The position numbers were made by a program, and so were the translations under genes. A DNA stretch of 64,000 bases, from assembly GCA_038400315.1 (NCBI GenBank), contig CP151667.1, forward strand, positions 977,174-1,041,173, given 5' to 3'. Each line of letters begins with the position of its first letter. Position 1 is the first letter of the stretch. The notes under the pieces were generated by a model. The model was given only the letters and a program-made list of their open reading frames with translations, was not told the origin of the DNA and made no database searches. The stretch is from Isosphaeraceae bacterium EP7. GTDB lineage: Bacteria; Planctomycetota; Planctomycetia; Isosphaerales; Isosphaeraceae. Below, one piece after another: positions 8,154 through 17,619 of the stretch.

Positions 8154-8426
8154 ATGTCCATCGAGACGAACCCACCGTCGGCGACCGAACCCTCGACGCT
8201 CCTGGAGCGATTCGAGGCGATCCTCGATGCTCACGTCCGGCCCGGGCTGGAGGCCGACGGCGGCGGGATCGAGCTGGTCTCGATCGATGAGGACAAGATC
8301 GCCCAGGTCCGCCTGCTCGGGGCCTGCCAGGGCTGTTCGTCATCGGTCTATACGCTGACGATGGGGGTCGAGGCTGCCGTCAAGCAGCACCTCCCCGAGA
8401 TCCGCTTCGTGGAGGCCGTCCCCTGA
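8154..8426 (+). CDS. NifU C-terminal domain protein (Fe-S scaffold/carrier)
   Basis: A 90-residue stand-alone NifU C-terminal (NFU) domain that would bind or carry an iron-sulfur cluster for delivery to apo-proteins. The family pattern is clear: HVRPGLEADGGGIELVSI followed by CQGC (Cys58 and Cys61), the cluster ligands of the Nfu fold. The stop codon TGA overlaps the proposed CTG start of hemW, so the two are translationally coupled. That pairing is sensible because HemW needs a 4Fe-4S cluster. A good promoter lies about 110 bp upstream. Confidence 0.9.
   Translation: MSIETNPPSATEPSTLLERFEAILDAHVRPGLEADGGGIELVSIDEDKIAQVRLLGACQGCSSSVYTLTMGVEAAVKQHLPEIRFVEAVP
8411..8425 (+). promoter_or_regulatory. 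Ribosome binding site deciding the CTG start of hemW
   Basis: GGAGG at 8411-8415 inside the end of the nifU-like gene is 7 nt from CTG (8423-8425). The CTG overlaps the TGA stop (8424-8426) in a CTGA arrangement analogous to the common ATGA overlap. No in-frame ATG, GTG or TTG lies between the end of the upstream gene and the conserved YIHIPFC motif. Confidence 0.6.
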
Positions 8427-9586
8427 TCGAAGGAAAGTCCGTCGCACCTCGTCCAACCTGGCTCTGGCCCCGCGCGGCCTATATCCACATCCCGTTCTGC
8501 GCCCACAAGTGCGGCTACTGCGACTTCGCCTCGGTCGCAGGCGCCGATCACCTGGCCGAACGCTATCTGGCGTCGCTCGAACGCGAGATGGAACGCAGCG
8601 GCGGGCCGCATCCGGTCGACACGATTTTCATTGGCGGAGGCACGCCGACCAGGCTCGATCCGGGCCAGCTCCGCAGGCTGCTGGATGCCTCTCGGCGCCA
8701 CTTCCCGCTGGAACCGGGGGGCGAGTGGACCGTCGAGGCCAATCCCGGCACGCTCGACGAGGCCAAGGTCGACGTCCTGGCCGACGGGGGAGTCAATCGG
8801 GTCAGTCTGGGCGCCCAGTCGTTCCGGCCCGAAACCTTGCTGACCCTGGAACGCAACCACGACCCCGAGCAGGTCTCGAGGGCGCTCGACCTCATCCGCC
8901 CCCGGTTCGACCAGTGGTCGTTCGACCTCATCTTCGGCGTTCCCGGCTCGACGCCCGATCACTGGCGGAATGACCTCGACATCGCCCTCCAGCTCGGCCC
9001 GAAGCACCTCTCGTGCTACGGCCTGGTCTTCGAAAAGGGGACCGCGCTCTGGAAGCAACGCGAGGCCGGACTGGTGAGCCCGATCGACGAGGACTCCGAG
9101 CACGAGATGTACTCGCAGACGATCGACAGGCTGGAAGCCGCCGGCCTGCCGATGTACGAGATCTCCAACTTCGCCGCGCCAGGGCATGAGTCGCGCCATA
9201 ACCTCGTCTACTGGGCCAACGACGCCTACTTCGGCGTCGGCCTGGGTGCAGCCCGCTATCTGGATGGGGTCCGGTCGGTCAACACGCGCGACCTGCCCGC
9301 CTACCTCAAGCGGATGGAGGCCGACGGCGACCCGACCGGCCCGACCGAGGAGCTCGACCCCGAAGGGCGTGCCCGCGAGACCGCGACCCTGATGCTCAGA
9401 CGCATCCAGGTCGGCCTCGACCGCCCCGACTTCCTGGCCCGAACCGGCTTCGAACTTGATGCTCTGGCCGGGGCCGCGGTGGCCAAACACGTCATCGGCG
9501 GCCTGCTTGAAGACGACGGCCGGCGCGTCCGCTTCACTCGAGCTGGCGTCTTCCTGGCCGACACGGTCCTGTGCGACCTGCTCTGA
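8423..9586 (+). CDS. hemW: HemW-type radical SAM heme chaperone, probable CTG start
   Basis: A HemW/oxygen-independent coproporphyrinogen oxidase-like radical SAM protein (387 residues from CTG). The cluster motif YIHIPFCAHKCGYCDF places the three 4Fe-4S ligands at Cys26, Cys30 and Cys33; FIGGGTPTRL and the FDLIFGVPG segment are further family motifs, and the HemW C-terminal domain is present. HemW proteins insert heme into apo-proteins rather than oxidise coproporphyrinogen. The first ATG in frame (8588) would delete the whole cluster-binding motif and cannot be the start. The CTG with GGAGG upstream is the only reasonable initiation site seen. Its stop is 9 bp from the convergent DUF502 gene. 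Confidence 0.92.
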   Translation: MIEGKSVAPRPTWLWPRAAYIHIPFCAHKCGYCDFASVAGADHLAERYLASLEREMERSGGPHPVDTIFIGGGTPTRLDPGQLRRLLDASRRHFPLEPGGEWTVEANPGTLDEAKVDVLADGGVNRVSLGAQSFRPETLLTLERNHDPEQVSRALDLIRPRFDQWSFDLIFGVPGSTPDHWRNDLDIALQLGPKHLSCYGLVFEKGTALWKQREAGLVSPIDEDSEHEMYSQTIDRLEAAGLPMYEISNFAAPGHESRHNLVYWANDAYFGVGLGAARYLDGVRSVNTRDLPAYLKRMEADGDPTGPTEELDPEGRARETATLMLRRIQVGLDRPDFLARTGFELDALAGAAVAKHVIGGLLEDDGRRVRFTRAGVFLADTVLCDLL

Positions 9587-9595
9587 GAGAAATGA

Positions 9596-10339
9596 TCAGG
9601 CTCGATCGACGAGGCTAGTCGGATCGTGTGCCCCGAACCTCAGCAGGTCCGGCGAGGTCATGCCGCCGGAGAGGACCGACTGGATCGTCTGCTGGACGGT
9701 CCAGTCGACCTCGACCACGTCTCGCTCGCGGACGAACAGGGTGAAGCCCGATGGGGGCATCACTCCGGTCAGCAGGCAGACGGCCAGGATCGTCTCGCCC
9801 GTGCCGGGGTCGCGCAGGGTCTTGGTCACGAAGGCGAGCGACTTCAGGCCGGGTTGCGGGAACTCGATCAGGACGACCCGGCTATATCCCTTGGTGGGGT
9901 CGGACATCGTCTTGACCAGGTTGTTCACGCCGTTGTAGATCAAAGTCACGACGGGGATCTTGAGGAAGAACCAGTCGAGCCAGCGCGAAACCCAGGTGCG
10001 GACGAAATAGCCCAGGAAATAGAGGATCGTCAGCACGACACTCAGCCCAATGGCGGGCGCGACGACATCGATCCACCAGCGGGGCAGGTCCTCGGGGTTG
10101 GGCACATGCGTGGCCAAGAGCACCAGCCTGGCTAGGGGGTCGAGCACCAGCGTCTGGAAGATCGACAGCACCTTCCCGACGATCCAGAGGGTGATGACGG
10201 CCGGCGCGATGAACAGCAGGCCGCTGAAGATGCGTGAGCGGATGGTCCCGAAGAGGGCGCCTAGGAGCGCACTGAAGAAGCCCTTGGGCGTGGGCCGCCC
10301 GTCGGCGGCCCCGGTCGGCGGGTTCGTTTCGTAATCCAT
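9596..10339 (-). CDS. DUF502 family membrane protein
   Basis: A 247-residue protein matching DUF502. A basic N-terminus is followed by a helix (around residues 40-62) and a second long hydrophobic region (about 92-115), then the conserved [18 protein letters not shown] segment and a soluble C-terminal domain. Members occur widely in bacteria and the function is unknown; a channel- or envelope-related role has been guessed from topology. It converges on hemW and is divergent from the MoxR gene. Confidence 0.85.
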   Translation of the reverse strand: MDYETNPPTGAADGRPTPKGFFSALLGALFGTIRSRIFSGLLFIAPAVITLWIVGKVLSIFQTLVLDPLARLVLLATHVPNPEDLPRWWIDVVAPAIGLSVVLTILYFLGYFVRTWVSRWLDWFFLKIPVVTLIYNGVNNLVKTMSDPTKGYSRVVLIEFPQPGLKSLAFVTKTLRDPGTGETILAVCLLTGVMPPSGFTLFVRERDVVEVDWTVQQTIQSVLSGGMTSPDLLRFGAHDPTSLVDRA

Positions 10340-10524
10340 GGGTGTCTCGGACGCACTTCCCGGGATGGTATCAGTCCGGCCCAGAGCGTACCGGCGACGC
10401 CGCCGGCTGTCGCGGCAATTCGGCCGGTGCCGGTCCGCTTGGACGGGGCGGGCCCAGTCCGTTACATTGGTGCACCGGTGCGTACGGACGCACGGCCCTC
10501 GAACGAAGGCGGGATTTGCGCGAC

Positions 10525-11535
10525 ATGGCCAGCAAACAGTCGGATACGCCGGAGACCGCCTTGGTCGGCGGCGTCACCCTCCACCTGAGCCACCCCGACT
10601 CGACGGAGCAATCCTGGATCGGCCAGGAGGGCGTGCTCAAGCAGCTCCTCGCCTGCTGGCTGGTGCTCGACCCCACCGACCGACCGCTCTCGCCGCGGCT
10701 GACCGGCCCGCCGGGCATCGGCAAGACGACGCTGGCCATGGCCGCGGCTCGCCTGCGCAAGCAAGACTTGTACATCAACCAGTGCACGGCCGACACCCGG
10801 CCCGAAGACCTGCTCGTCACACCCGTGCTGGCGCAGTCGGGCAAGATTGCCTATCACGCGTCGCCGCTGGTTACCGCCATGATCCGCGGCGGAATCTGCG
10901 TGCTCGACGAGGGCAATCGGATGAACGAGAAGAGCTGGGCCAGCCTGGCCCCGCTGCTCGACCACCGGCGAACCGTCGAGAGCATCGTTGCAGGTATCAC
11001 CATCCGGGCCCATCCCGAGTTCCGCGCCTGCGTGACGATGAACGAGGATGAGTCGACCTACGAGGTGCCCGACTACATCCTCTCCAGGCTCCAGCCCACG
11101 CTGCCGCTCGACTTCCCCGCCCGCGACGACGAGATGGCCATCCTCCGATACCACCTCCCCTTCGCCCCCGACGACCTGCTTTCACTGACCGTCGAATTCC
11201 TCCAGCAAGCCCACGAGCTGAAGCTCGACTTCTCGCCCCGCGACGGCATCAACCTGCTGCGGTTCGCCCTGAAGCGGCTTGCGCAGGACCCCGACCATCC
11301 GCTGGGCCGCGACGAGGCCTGGCGAGAGGCGCTCGTCTGCACCCTGGGCGAAGAAGCCGGCGATCTGGAAACCCTGGCCCGGCGGAGGCGCAGGGCGCTC
11401 GGCGGCCAGTCGGCCCCGATGGGACTGGCCGACCTCTTCTTCGACGCCGACGACCCGCTCCATCCCGATGATGACGACGACGAAGATGATGACGACGCCA
11501 GCCCTTACGACCCGACCGAAGACGACGACGACTGA
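10525..11535 (+). CDS. MoxR-type AAA+ ATPase with acidic C-terminal tail
   Basis: A 336-residue AAA+ ATPase of the MoxR group, expected to remodel or activate a partner protein using ATP. Walker A is [10 protein letters not shown] (about residues 66-75), Walker B is [12 protein letters not shown], and an Asn-containing sensor 1 lies in [10 protein letters not shown] lid domain follows. The last 30 or so residues are almost pure Asp/Glu, which is uncommon and may be a docking tail. I start at the ATG at 10525, where homology-like sequence begins; the open frame upstream is not protein-like. The next gene begins 18 bp later. MoxR genes usually precede a von Willebrand A protein; none is evident here. 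Confidence 0.85.
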   Translation: MASKQSDTPETALVGGVTLHLSHPDSTEQSWIGQEGVLKQLLACWLVLDPTDRPLSPRLTGPPGIGKTTLAMAAARLRKQDLYINQCTADTRPEDLLVTPVLAQSGKIAYHASPLVTAMIRGGICVLDEGNRMNEKSWASLAPLLDHRRTVESIVAGITIRAHPEFRACVTMNEDESTYEVPDYILSRLQPTLPLDFPARDDEMAILRYHLPFAPDDLLSLTVEFLQQAHELKLDFSPRDGINLLRFALKRLAQDPDHPLGRDEAWREALVCTLGEEAGDLETLARRRRRALGGQSAPMGLADLFFDADDPLHPDDDDDEDDDDASPYDPTEDDDD

Positions 11536-11553
11536 ACACGCGAGAGCACGCCG

Positions 11554-13422
11554 ATGCCCCCCGCCACCCGGCCGACCGCCGACGACTTCCTGACGATCGG
11601 CCCGCGTATCCGGGTCCTGCCCGTGATCCATGGCTCGGGGGACTTCGCCCTGCGCGTGCGCGAGGAGCTGCTTTCCAGGCCGTACGACTGCCTGGCCGTT
11701 CCGCTCCCACCGTCGTTCCAGGACGAGGTTGAGCAGGCCGTCGAGCGGCTGCCCGAGATCGCGCTCGTCGCCCGCAAGGACGCCGAGGAGGGGGACGGCG
11801 AATCTGGGTTCAGCTATGTTCCCATCGACCCCTGCCAGCCGGTCATCGCTGGCATCCGCACCGCGATCGGCGAGCGGATCCCGCGTGAGTTCATCGACCT
11901 GGAGACGACCCGGTTCGAGGCCCAGGCCGCCGCCTTCCCCGACCCTTACGCTCTCAAGAAGGTGAGCCCGGGCGCATTCGCCGCATCGATCCTGCCGGCC
12001 ATCCCCCGGCCCAAGGCGGGACAGCACGCCGACCGAATCGCCTGGATGGCCAACCGGCTCAGGCAACTGCAGCGCGACCACACGCTGACCCTGTTCGTCT
12101 GCTCGATGCTCGACTGGCCCTGGATCCGCGACGCCTACCAGACCGGGCAGGAGCCCCCAGAGCCGGGCGGGTACGACTTCACGCCGACGCTCTCCTACGG
12201 CGTGACCACGCGTACCCTCATCTTCCTGCTGGGCGAGATGCCGTTCATCACCGGGCTCTACGAGCGGGGCCGGCGCGAATTGACGCCGGACGACAACCTC
12301 TCGGTCGACGGAGTGAAGGAACTCGTGCTCTCGGCCCGAGACACGATGAAGTCGACTCATCCGCGGATCGCCAAGCGGATCACGCCTCAGCTCCTCTCGA
12401 CCTATTTCCGATACGTCCGCAACCTCTCGCTGATCGAGCGCCGGCTGACGCCCGACCTGCACACGCTGGTCGTCGCGGCGCAGCAGACGGCCGGCGATGA
12501 TTTTGCCCTGGCCGTGGCCGATGCCGCTCGCGACTACCCTTATGCCTCCGAGCCCGACCCCGACGAGCCACGCGCCAGGATGGGCATCGACGAGGCCGAC
12601 CTCCCCGGCTGGGGGCCGATGCCGATCGTCAGCCGCCTGCCCGGCCAGGCGATGAGCTGGCGGTCGATCGAGCTGAAGCCGAAGGCGCCCGAGAAGACCA
12701 GGCAGCAGTGGAAGCAGCGGTGGGACCCGTACGGGATGTGCTCGTGGCCCCCCGAGGACGACCGGATCGAGAGCTTCAACCGCCACGTCCGAGACCGGGC
12801 CCGCGCCATGATCGGCGCCGACCTGGCGCGCTCAGAGAAGTTCACGTCCAGCGTGATGGACGGCCTCGACGTCCGAGAAACCTTGCGCAACTGGCACACT
12901 GGCGACCTCTTCGTCAAGGTGATGCCCCCCGCCCGCGGCTCGGTCGACGCGGTCGTCTTCCTCTTCGACGTGCCGGCCGATCCCGAGCATTATCCGCACC
13001 GGGCCACCTGGTACGCCGAGCACGCCGAGGAGTCGACCCTCGCCTTCTTCGCCACCGACCCGATGCAGGACATGGTCGGCCCCGGGATCGCGCGCGGCGA
13101 GTACGGCGGCGCCCTGTTCCTGTTCCCGCCCCGGCCGATCCTCGACGTCTGGAGCGACCCGAGGCTCGACGTCGCCGAGACCCCCGAGGAACGCCTGCTG
13201 GCCGCAGCCTTACTCCACGGCCGTGAGCGTCACGTCGCCGTCGTCAGCCCCAAGCCCCCGTCCGCCTCCTGGCGCCGGCTCGCCCGCCGCTACAACCGCA
13301 AGCTCATCCATCTCCCTCTGAACCGCTTCGGCGGCCAGATGATCGAGCGGTTGCGCCAGTTCCACGTCCTCAACGGCAAGCACGTCCGCTCATACGCCGC
13401 CGACTTCATCAGCGACGGCTGA
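11554..13422 (+). CDS. Large hypothetical protein, MoxR partner
   Basis: A 622-residue soluble protein that I cannot assign to a known family. The first 60 residues (around VLPVIHGSGDFALRVREELL) recall the N-terminus of TraB/DUF5682-like proteins, which also occur next to MoxR ATPases, but this is a weak resemblance. The middle has many charged helices and Trp/Tyr-rich segments. A C-terminal part near residues 470-540 (VVFLFDVPAD, ALFLFPPRPI) looks like an alpha/beta fold. There is no signal peptide, membrane segment, Cys cluster or clear MIDAS motif. The position 18 bp after MoxR and 24 bp before an exported protein suggests a three-gene operon in which it is the MoxR client or effector. Confidence 0.65.
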   Translation: MPPATRPTADDFLTIGPRIRVLPVIHGSGDFALRVREELLSRPYDCLAVPLPPSFQDEVEQAVERLPEIALVARKDAEEGDGESGFSYVPIDPCQPVIAGIRTAIGERIPREFIDLETTRFEAQAAAFPDPYALKKVSPGAFAASILPAIPRPKAGQHADRIAWMANRLRQLQRDHTLTLFVCSMLDWPWIRDAYQTGQEPPEPGGYDFTPTLSYGVTTRTLIFLLGEMPFITGLYERGRRELTPDDNLSVDGVKELVLSARDTMKSTHPRIAKRITPQLLSTYFRYVRNLSLIERRLTPDLHTLVVAAQQTAGDDFALAVADAARDYPYASEPDPDEPRARMGIDEADLPGWGPMPIVSRLPGQAMSWRSIELKPKAPEKTRQQWKQRWDPYGMCSWPPEDDRIESFNRHVRDRARAMIGADLARSEKFTSSVMDGLDVRETLRNWHTGDLFVKVMPPARGSVDAVVFLFDVPADPEHYPHRATWYAEHAEESTLAFFATDPMQDMVGPGIARGEYGGALFLFPPRPILDVWSDPRLDVAETPEERLLAAALLHGRERHVAVVSPKPPSASWRRLARRYNRKLIHLPLNRFGGQMIERLRQFHVLNGKHVRSYAADFISDG

Positions 13423-13446
13423 CCCCACCGCACGCCGGAGACCGCG

Positions 13447-14472
13447 ATGTCCTCAATTCAGGCCCTCCTCCTGGCCACTTGCGGCCTCCTTGCGCAGCAG
13501 CCCGAAGCGACCACCGAGCCGTTCGATTCGCCCAGGTTCGGCCTGAAGGTGGCCTTGCCGGGCTCGTGGAAGCTGGCGGTTCGCGAGGAGGAGGACAAGG
13601 TCTTCGTCGCCCTGATCCCCCAGCCCGATCCCGAAAAGCCAGGGGTCGCCCTCTGCGAGCTGGCCCTGGCCCCCGAGTCCCTCGACGAGTACCGGACTCG
13701 TATCGAAGGGGGAGCCGGGCGGGGCGGGAAGCTGGCCCGGAACGAGGTGGTTGACACTCCCAAGGGGAAGCGGCTGATCACGGTGCGGGAGTTTCGGCCG
13801 AGGGAAGGGGGGCTCTGGCGAGAGCTGAGCGTTCGCGTGGTCGCCCACCGGCAGATGTATACGTTCCTGCTCAACGTGGACGAAGCGACCTACCCGGCCG
13901 CGAAGTTGGCCTTCGAGGCCATGGTCGACGACGCCGAGTTCAAGGCACCCGATACCGGCGCAGAACTGGCGTCGAAGCCCGAGAATCGCTGGCTCCAGCG
14001 CGAGTTTCGATTCACGCTCGACCTTCCCGAAGGCTGGTCGCCGGCCCTGGCCCCAAGCTCGCTGGCCCTCTTCTATGCCAACGCGTCGGCGCACGGAATC
14101 TGGGCCGACAACGTCCTCGTCCTCGCCGCCGAACCCAAGGAAAGAGACCTCGAAGCCCTCGCTAGAGACCTCCCCGCCCAGCTCCGCGCCGCCGAGCCCG
14201 ACTGCGAAGTCCTCTCGTGCAAGGTGATCGATCAGCCCCTGGGCAAGAAGCCCGTGAAGGCCCTGGAGACCGTGGTCCGCACCAAGCGTGGGCCGTTCTC
14301 GATGACCGTGCTGGAGCGGCGATTTCAAGGCGAACGATACAATTACGAGGTCAAGTTCACCGTCGAGTGCAGCCGGTTCGATGCGATGGCCACTGACCTC
14401 CGCAAGAGCCTCGACAGCTTCGGCGAGGCCCCCGGAGAGGCGCCCGTCGCGGGAACCCGGCGGGCCACCTGA
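13447..14472 (+). CDS. Exported hypothetical protein, third gene of the MoxR unit
   Basis: A 341-residue protein with a short signal peptide (MSSIQALLLATCGLLAQQ). Two repeats of a PsbP/DcrB-like module are suggested: FGLKVALPGSWKLAV early and FRFTLDLPEGWSPALA in the middle, each starting a beta-rich domain. A GGAG ribosome site lies 6 nt before the ATG. It begins 24 bp after the MoxR partner gene. I infer an envelope or periplasmic location. The function is unknown. Confidence 0.6.
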   Translation: MSSIQALLLATCGLLAQQPEATTEPFDSPRFGLKVALPGSWKLAVREEEDKVFVALIPQPDPEKPGVALCELALAPESLDEYRTRIEGGAGRGGKLARNEVVDTPKGKRLITVREFRPREGGLWRELSVRVVAHRQMYTFLLNVDEATYPAAKLAFEAMVDDAEFKAPDTGAELASKPENRWLQREFRFTLDLPEGWSPALAPSSLALFYANASAHGIWADNVLVLAAEPKERDLEALARDLPAQLRAAEPDCEVLSCKVIDQPLGKKPVKALETVVRTKRGPFSMTVLERRFQGERYNYEVKFTVECSRFDAMATDLRKSLDSFGEAPGEAPVAGTRRAT

Positions 14473-14490
14473 ACGAGCTCGGATCGTTCA
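14470..14490. terminator. Short inverted repeat at the end of the MoxR unit
   Basis: TGAACGA (14470-14476) and TCGTTCA (14484-14490) form a perfect 7-bp stem with a 7-nt loop that begins in the stop codon of the exported protein. No T-run follows, so terminator activity is uncertain; the position between convergent genes supports it. Confidence 0.3.
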
Positions 14491-14614
14491 CCACTTGCGT
14501 TGAAGGGGCTGCTTTCCCTTTCCTGCTTGTCCCCTCTCTTGGCTTTCTCGGTTCCGCTCTATGTCCTTTATGGCAGGCACGTCCGCTCTGACGCCGTCGA
14601 ATTCATCGGCGGCG

Positions 14615-15532
14615 TCAGATGGAGGGTGCGGCGGCCGTGGGCGCCGGGAGCCTTTTCGGTTTCGGCTCTTCCAGCTCGAATTGCGGCAGGGTGAACTCAT
14701 CATCGGTCACCTCACCGTGCGAGCAGGCGGAACAGTCGAACTCGAATCTGGTCCCTTTGCCATCCGCCATCTTCAGTTCATCGACGATCCGCGCGGGACA
14801 GTTGGACTTGCCGCGATATTGGATCTCACGGTGGAAAGTCCCATCGGAAGTCCTCGTTTCGCAGCGGACATTCGCCCATGACCTTGCGGGATCGAACCAG
14901 AATGTTCCGCGTCGAATTGCTGAGTCGGGCTGTTTGGACGGGTTGAATTCGAATGAGAGCCTCGCCAGTCTGACGCCATCAACGTCTTCGAGGCGCATGT
15001 CACGGAGCAGGAAGCCAGGATCGGCGACGAACTCCGCGAACGACTTGCCGGAGACACGCCAGGGCGCATCGAGATACTTTCGCATGATCGCGGAGAGCTG
15101 CATCCTCAACGTCGGGTCATCCTCCGAGACTTCGAGGATGTTGAACTTGTGCGCGGGATTGCTCCGGTCGAGGACGAAGCATCGCCTCTCGGAAACACAG
15201 CCGACCCTGGTGTAGTCGCGCGATAGGACGAATTCTCCATTCCTGGTGTGCCCGCTCCGGATCATCAAGAGCGAGTGCCCTTTGCGGGTAAACCGATAGT
15301 CACGCTCCTCGACGCGGATTTCAGCCTCCGGCCTGTTGATCGGGCGAGTGATCTCGTGTCCTTCCATCCGTGTCTGGTCCGAGACGCGTTCCAACGCAGT
15401 CCATCCGGATTTCGCTTCCTCCATGAGCATCATCTGCTCGTCGGCGTGTCCGGTTGAGGCCGTCATGACCAGGACTGCGAACACGAACATTCGGGCAGCG
15501 TCGCTGACGTCAATGAAAGACCCGCTCATCAT
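14615..15532 (-). CDS. Exported hypothetical protein
   Basis: A 305-residue protein with an N-terminal signal sequence (hydrophobic core AARMFVFAVLVMTAST, then GHADE as a likely cleavage region). The mature part is beta-rich and resembles outer-membrane lipoprotein-sorting-like folds seen in many planctomycete secreted proteins, but I cannot name a family. It carries a CSACSHGE segment near the C-terminus and ends Pro/Ala-rich. I use the ATG at 15532, preceded by AGGGGAG with 7-nt spacing; the longer open frame starts 57 bp upstream without a ribosome site. Convergent with the MoxR unit. Confidence 0.55.
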   Translation of the reverse strand: MMSGSFIDVSDAARMFVFAVLVMTASTGHADEQMMLMEEAKSGWTALERVSDQTRMEGHEITRPINRPEAEIRVEERDYRFTRKGHSLLMIRSGHTRNGEFVLSRDYTRVGCVSERRCFVLDRSNPAHKFNILEVSEDDPTLRMQLSAIMRKYLDAPWRVSGKSFAEFVADPGFLLRDMRLEDVDGVRLARLSFEFNPSKQPDSAIRRGTFWFDPARSWANVRCETRTSDGTFHREIQYRGKSNCPARIVDELKMADGKGTRFEFDCSACSHGEVTDDEFTLPQFELEEPKPKRLPAPTAAAPSI

Positions 15533-15870
15533 TGATGTGCTCCCCTTAAGTGGTGAGATCCCATCCCGGCCGAAGTCACCATACGCCAAAAAAAATTAAC
15601 ATTTCGTTAAAAATTCTCTTGCAAGCTTGCGAGGGTGAGACCAGACTGTCGCCACTCCTACGCCTTTCGGAGTCGATGAAAAGCAACCCCGCTTTCTTCG
15701 ATGCGACGTGGATTCCATCCCCATACGCCACGCCCGCTCCCGCCTGCACGGCCCTGCCTCGATGGATCTCACCCGGTCTATCAGTCATTCGGAGATTTGA
15801 AGAGATGTCCATTCGAGCTGAAGCTCGGAGGGTATCGCTCCACATCTCGATCCCAAAGTAACAGGATGTT
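15533..15870. other. Divergent intergenic region with an AT-rich island
   Basis: A 338-bp spacer between two divergent genes for exported proteins. It contains an AT-rich run (15588-15617) unlike the GC-rich surroundings, and two palindromes listed separately. It should hold promoters for both genes, but I could not find a good -35/-10 pair. Confidence 0.4.
15596..15630. repeat. Adjacent palindromes in the divergent promoter region
   Basis: TTAAC (15596-15600) and GTTAA (15606-15610) flank ATTTC, and ten bases further lies the perfect palindrome GCAAGCTTGC (15621-15630). On the minus strand the first palindrome is followed by eight T residues. These could be regulator binding sites; a terminator reading is less likely because the stem is short and AT-only. 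Confidence 0.35.
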
Positions 15871-16404
15871 ATGAACCAACCCATTGCGAAGCGTCCAAAC
15901 GCACGAGTGTCTCGACACCTGGTGTGTCTCACCTCGTCTCGGTTCGCCGACCTGTCCTCGACGCTCTCTCGCTTTGCAGCCGCGGCCTCGTTGCTAGCGA
16001 TGGTCGCGACGGGCTGTGGCGATGCTGACGGACTGCCCCGCGAGGCAGTCTCGGGAGTGGTCACGCTCGATCAGAATCCCCTCCCTTCCGGGCTCATCTC
16101 GTTCATGCCGGGCGGCCCGGATGTCGCGACGCAGGGGGCAGGCGTTGTCAAGGATGGCAGCTATTCCATCCCGAGAGAGCAGGGGCTCGTCCCCGGGAAG
16201 TACAAGGTCTCGGTCACTTCCGGCGGTGATCCTTCGGGGAAGGCCAAGGACTTCGCCAACAATGCTCCGGGCATGGCCCCGGCCCCTCCCAAGGAGCTGA
16301 TCCCCGCGATCTATAACTCCAAGACGACCTTATCTGCCACAGTCGAAGCTGGGTCGAAGAATGAGATCGGGTTCGAGTTGAAATCGACGTCGATGCGAAA
16401 GTGA
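15871..16404 (+). CDS. Lipoprotein paired with DUF1559 protein
   Basis: A 177-residue predicted lipoprotein. After a long basic N-region, the hydrophobic stretch ends in LLAMVATGC, a lipobox with Cys at about residue 49. The mature part is a single beta-sandwich domain of the carboxypeptidase-regulatory-like type (SGVVTLDQNPLPSGLISFMP at its start), a common planctomycete surface lipoprotein found next to DUF1559 genes. The start at 15871 is supported by AGGA 5 nt upstream. It is 108 bp upstream of the DUF1559 gene on the same strand. Confidence 0.75.
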   Translation: MNQPIAKRPNARVSRHLVCLTSSRFADLSSTLSRFAAAASLLAMVATGCGDADGLPREAVSGVVTLDQNPLPSGLISFMPGGPDVATQGAGVVKDGSYSIPREQGLVPGKYKVSVTSGGDPSGKAKDFANNAPGMAPAPPKELIPAIYNSKTTLSATVEAGSKNEIGFELKSTSMRK

Positions 16405-16512
16405 ATCGCTCATCGAGATGATCGCACCCAGGCTCGCCGAGTTTGGAGCCTGAGTCCAGTCGATACGTAATTCCCCGTCACCCCCCAATCTTGCACCGAT
16501 CCGGAGTCGTCA

Positions 16513-17526
16513 ATGATGTCGAATCGCAAACGCGGGTTCACGCTCATCGAGCTGCTCGTCGTCATCTCGATCATCGCCGTCCTCATCGCGCTCCTTCTCC
16601 CGGCGGTCCAGTCGGCCCGCGAGGCGGCCAGGCGGATCCAGTGCACCAACAACCTGAAGCAAATCGGGCTGGCGATGCACAATTATCATGACACGAATCA
16701 GTCGCTCGCACCGGGTAACAAGAGTTGCTGCTGGGGCACCTGGATCGTCTTCACCTTGCCCAATATCGAGCAGCAGGCCCTTTGGAATGCCTGGAACTTT
16801 GGCGGCGACCTGAAATATCTGGGTACGGAATATGACGGGCCTTTCCGATACAGCGGGGTGGCAAATATCACCGTTTCGTCGACCCGTATCGCCGCATATA
16901 CCTGCCCCAGCGATGGGAATGCGACCATGACGACCGGCATTGGCCTGACTCTCAACGGCGTCAAGATGAATGTGACCTCGCAGAACTACCTGGCCAATTA
17001 CGGCAATCTGACGACCGGGCAGCCGACGATCTTCAACAACGTTCCCTTCAATGGAGCCCCGTTCACCGACATGAATGCCGTTGCGGGTAATCCGGGGATG
17101 TCGGGGCAGCATGTCGTCAACTTCAGCGGCATCCCCGATGGATTGAGTAACACCATGCTCGTCTCAGAGGGCCTGGTGGGGACCGGGACGGGTGGGCAAT
17201 ATGCCGCTCCCTATGACCTGAGAGGTTTCTCGTACTGGGGCAGCGCCGCCGGATTCGTGGGCTGGCTGACGCCCAACTCGCCCATGCCCGACGTGACCGA
17301 GGACAGGTCGTACTGCGTCTATCCCAGCGGCAACAATCCGCCCTGCACGGAGCCAACCTCGGCGCTGCCCAGGATGAACGGAGCCCGTAGCCGACACCCC
17401 GGCGGGGTCAATGTGACGATGGCCGATGGTTCCGTCAAATTCGTCAAGAACTCGGTCAGCTTCAATATCTGGCAGGCCTTGTCCTCGACCCGTGGCGGTG
17501 AAATTATTAGCTCCGACTCTTACTGA
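16513..17526 (+). CDS. DUF1559 prepilin-like protein
   Basis: A 337-residue member of the large planctomycete DUF1559 family. It starts with a type IV prepilin-like leader, [20 protein letters not shown], including the Gly-Phe processing site and Glu5, followed by the conserved [20 protein letters not shown] segment. Near the C-terminus the family H-X9-DG motif is intact ([12 protein letters not shown]). Such proteins are thought to be exported and assembled by a pseudopilus-like system; the precise role is unknown. GGAG at 16503-16506 supports the ATG at 16513. Confidence 0.92.
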   Translation: MMSNRKRGFTLIELLVVISIIAVLIALLLPAVQSAREAARRIQCTNNLKQIGLAMHNYHDTNQSLAPGNKSCCWGTWIVFTLPNIEQQALWNAWNFGGDLKYLGTEYDGPFRYSGVANITVSSTRIAAYTCPSDGNATMTTGIGLTLNGVKMNVTSQNYLANYGNLTTGQPTIFNNVPFNGAPFTDMNAVAGNPGMSGQHVVNFSGIPDGLSNTMLVSEGLVGTGTGGQYAAPYDLRGFSYWGSAAGFVGWLTPNSPMPDVTEDRSYCVYPSGNNPPCTEPTSALPRMNGARSRHPGGVNVTMADGSVKFVKNSVSFNIWQALSSTRGGEIISSDSY

Positions 17527-17619
17527 GATCTCGATCTCATGGAACCGAGGGGCGCAGGACTTTTGGGCCGTGTCGTCATCGAGTGCGAATGTCTATCCGG
17601 CAATAGCCGTGGTTGATGT

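Noticed and set aside
11455..11532. Possible simple-sequence repeat of GAC/GAT codons
   Set aside because: It encodes the in-frame Asp/Glu tail of the MoxR ATPase with mixed codons, so it is coding rather than a DNA repeat element.
11182..12786. 534-codon minus-strand frame opposite the MoxR partner gene
   Set aside because: The partner gene on the plus strand fits the operon spacing and codon pattern better; the minus frame has no start signal and begins inside it.
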